DNA from: UMGS75 sp964507405
GTDB lineage: Bacteria > Bacillota_I > Bacilli_A > ML615J-28 > CAG-313
NCBI GenBank assembly: GCA_964507405.1
Contig: CAZDPJ010000013.1
Coordinates: forward strand, 1 to 35,601
DNA: 35,601 bases
Direction of reading: 5' to 3'
The notes beneath the pieces were generated by a model. It worked only from the letters and a program-made list of their open reading frames with translations. It had not been told where the DNA came from and searched no databases. Positions within the stretch are counted from its first letter, which is position 1. The number at the start of each line of letters is the position of its first letter. Positions 33,781 through 35,601 of this stretch are shown one piece after another. The position numbers were made by a program, and so were the translations under genes.

Positions 33781-35463
33781 ATGTCAGATAATAAAGTATA
33801 TCAAGAATTAGCAAATTTAATTTTTCCAAATATTACAGAAACAATTGAAGATTTAGAAAAAAGATATCCAACTAGAAATTTACCAGAAGGTGCATTTGTA
33901 ACAAGATTCGCTCCAAGTCCTACTGGTTTTTTACATACTGGTTCTCTTTTTGCTGCAACAATAAGTTGGAAACTTGCAACTCAAAGTAATGGTGTTTTCT
34001 ATATTAGATTAGAAGATACAGACCAAAAACGTGAAATTGAAGGCTCTGGAAAAGATTTACTTGATCAACTTGCCAAATTTGATATTATTCCATCTGAAGG
34101 TTATTATGGAGATTATCAAAAAGGAGATTATGCTCCATATATTCAAAGTGAAAGAGCTAATATTTATAAAGTTGTTATTAAATATATGATTGAACATAAT
34201 ATGGCATATCCATGTTTTTGTTCAACTGAAGAACTAAATGAATTAAGAAAAGCTCAAGAAGCAAATAAAGAAAATTTTGGTTATTATGGTAAGTATGCTA
34301 AATGTAGTAAATTAACACCTAGTGAAGCGATAGAAAGAATAAAAAATGGGGAACCATATGTTATTCGTTTCCGTTCTAAAGGTGATTGTACGAAAAAAAT
34401 TAGTTTCGTTGATGCAATTCGTGGTGAAATTGAGATTGCTGAAAATGACCAACATATTGTAATACTTAAGAGTGATGATTTACCAACATATCATTTTGCT
34501 CATTTAGTGGATGATCACTTTATGCGTACTACTCATGTAACAAGAGGCGAAGAATGGATGCCTAGTGTTCCTGTTCATTTAGAATTATTTGATGCAATGA
34601 ACTGGCAACGTCCTGTTTATGCACATCTACCTGTTATCATGAAACTTGATAATGGCAATCGTCGTAAATTATCAAAACGTAAAGATCCTGAAGCAGCGGT
34701 ATCATATTTCCTAGAACTTGGTTATCCTGTAGATGGTTTTATGGAATATCTATATACAATTGCTAATTCTAATTTTGAAGCATGGCGTGATGAAAATAAG
34801 GATGTTGATAGAAACAACTTTAAATTAAGTTTTAATAAAATGTCATTAGATGGTGCTTTGTTTGACCTTGCTAAAATTCAAAACTTATGTAAAGAAAAAC
34901 TTGGCCATATGAATACAAAAACATTTGTTGATGAATCTTATAAATGGGCAAAAGTATATAGTAAGGAATTAACTGATTTAATTGACCGTGATGTTAATTA
35001 TTATTCTTCAATTGTAAGCATTGAAAGGGAAAAGGAAAATCCACGTAAAGATTATGAAAAATATTCTGATATTTTCCCATTAATTAAATTCTTCTATAAT
35101 GATTATTATGAACAAATGTTTGAAGATGCATTTGTATTACCTGAAAATATAAAAGTTGAAACTGCAATTAAAATGTTAAATCTATATAAAGAAAGATTGA
35201 ATCTTGATTTAGATGAAGAAAATTGGTTTAATAACATGAAAGAAATTGCGGTTGAATGTGGTTTTGCAGCAACACCAAAAGAATGGAAAAAGAATAAAGA
35301 AGCATTCCCAGGTCATGTTGGTGATTTAGCCGCATTATTAAGAATGGTTACTACTTTAAGATTTCAATCACCTAATCTTTATTATGTAATGAAAATCCTA
35401 GGTTATGATGAAACTATTAATCGTATAAATAAAGTAATATCTAAATTAGAAAGAGAATGTTAA
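33781..35463 (+). CDS. gltX: Glutamyl-tRNA synthetase, long form
   Basis: This class I synthetase charges tRNA-Glu. The HIGH-like motif is FLHTG with H52, following RFAPSPTG; the KMSKS-like motif is KLSKR at 296-300, followed by KDPEAA. At 560 residues it is longer than the usual ~480, with about 35 extra residues before the Rossmann fold and a longer C-terminal anticodon-binding part, as in a GltX clade found in some Firmicutes. I start at the ATG 33781, because AGAAAG (33764-33769) is about 11 bases upstream. The in-frame GTG at 33772 is only 2 bases from it. No T-box leader: tRNA-Ser directly precedes it and tRNA-Glu directly follows. Confidence 0.94.
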   Translation: MSDNKVYQELANLIFPNITETIEDLEKRYPTRNLPEGAFVTRFAPSPTGFLHTGSLFAATISWKLATQSNGVFYIRLEDTDQKREIEGSGKDLLDQLAKFDIIPSEGYYGDYQKGDYAPYIQSERANIYKVVIKYMIEHNMAYPCFCSTEELNELRKAQEANKENFGYYGKYAKCSKLTPSEAIERIKNGEPYVIRFRSKGDCTKKISFVDAIRGEIEIAENDQHIVILKSDDLPTYHFAHLVDDHFMRTTHVTRGEEWMPSVPVHLELFDAMNWQRPVYAHLPVIMKLDNGNRRKLSKRKDPEAAVSYFLELGYPVDGFMEYLYTIANSNFEAWRDENKDVDRNNFKLSFNKMSLDGALFDLAKIQNLCKEKLGHMNTKTFVDESYKWAKVYSKELTDLIDRDVNYYSSIVSIEREKENPRKDYEKYSDIFPLIKFFYNDYYEQMFEDAFVLPENIKVETAIKMLNLYKERLNLDLDEENWFNNMKEIAVECGFAATPKEWKKNKEAFPGHVGDLAALLRMVTTLRFQSPNLYYVMKILGYDETINRINKVISKLEREC

Positions 35464-35473
35464 TTCTCTTTAT

Positions 35474-35550
35474 GGCCTGGTGGTGAAGTGGTCTAACACA
35501 TCGCCCTCTCAAGGCGACATTCGCGAGTTCAAACCTCGTCCAGGCTACCA
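35474..35550 (+). tRNA. tRNA-Glu (anticodon CTC)
   Basis: This is a 77-base cloverleaf. Acceptor GGCCTGG pairs with CCAGGCT (G1-U72, as in other Firmicute tRNA-Glu genes). The D stem is GTG/CAC, the anticodon stem TCGCC/GGCGA and the loop CTCTCAA, giving anticodon CTC, which reads GAG. T stem GCGAG/CTCGT, encoded CCA. It lies 10 bases after gltX. Confidence 0.94.
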
Positions 35551-35562
35551 TTTAAGTAGATT

Positions 35563-35596
35563 AATCTTGATACAGTAAATGTATTGAGATTTTTTT
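35563..35596 (+). terminator. Terminator of the tRNA-Ser/gltX/tRNA-Glu unit
   Basis: AATCTTGATAC (35563-35573) pairs with GTATTGAGATT (35581-35591), an 11-bp stem with two G-U pairs, followed by a T run. Confidence 0.85.
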
Positions 35597-35601
35597 GTTT
35601 T

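Overview
The window is a 35.6 kb, strongly AT-rich chromosomal segment from a low-GC Firmicute. The cell-division/translation cluster (yggS-sepF-ylmH-ileS), the YmfF/YmfH peptidase pair, a GerA-type spore germination operon and a CcpA-like cre site all point to a spore-forming or recently spore-forming member of the Bacilli. The many InlB-type repeat surface proteins suggest an uncultured gut lineage near the Erysipelotrichales or related AT-rich Bacilli; this placement is inference. TGA is used as a stop (the gerB-like gene and dfrA both end in ATGA overlaps), so the standard bacterial code applies, not the mycoplasma code.

Layout. (1) 91-6976: one plus-strand operon from a strong extended -10 promoter, carrying yggS, sepF, ylmH, ileS, an unrecognised gene, deoC and deoD, and ending at a hairpin terminator. 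(2) 7033-9556: an M16 peptidase pair, the first lacking the zinc motif and the second carrying HFLEH. (3) 9641-9821: a purine (guanine-class) riboswitch aptamer followed by a long intrinsic terminator. It leads a very large lipoprotein whose C-terminus is an endonuclease I domain, and then a second secreted multi-repeat protein sharing a ~150-residue module with it. (4) 17010-20402, minus strand: a germinant-receptor operon in the order B-A-C, sharing a bidirectional terminator with the surface genes. (5) 20577-23346: a short SSB-family gene, then thyA-dfrA-plsC. (6) 23360-26967: a perfect match to the cre consensus in front of a lipoprotein with InlB repeats, Ig-like domains and a glycerophosphodiester phosphodiesterase (GDPD) domain. 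(7) 27019-27979: a decayed AAA ATPase pseudogene with a stop codon inside its Walker A motif. (8) 28004-32323: a membrane protein, an extended SDR and a DUF885-type metallopeptidase lipoprotein. (9) 32328-33530, minus strand: hpt-udk. (10) 33622-35601: tRNA-Ser(GGA), gltX and tRNA-Glu(CTC) as an apparent single transcript with a terminator.

A common thread is nucleic-acid and nucleoside use: deoC, deoD, hpt, udk, thyA and dfrA inside the cell, and a surface-anchored nuclease with an OB-fold outside it. The nuclease is led by a purine-sensing riboswitch, which suggests feedback control of extracellular nucleic-acid scavenging by the intracellular purine pool. This is the most interesting hypothesis in the window. 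The other envelope proteins (GDPD lipoprotein under a probable CcpA site, DUF885 lipoprotein, multi-repeat secreted protein) look like a nutrient-acquisition or host-surface toolkit built from shared adhesive repeats.
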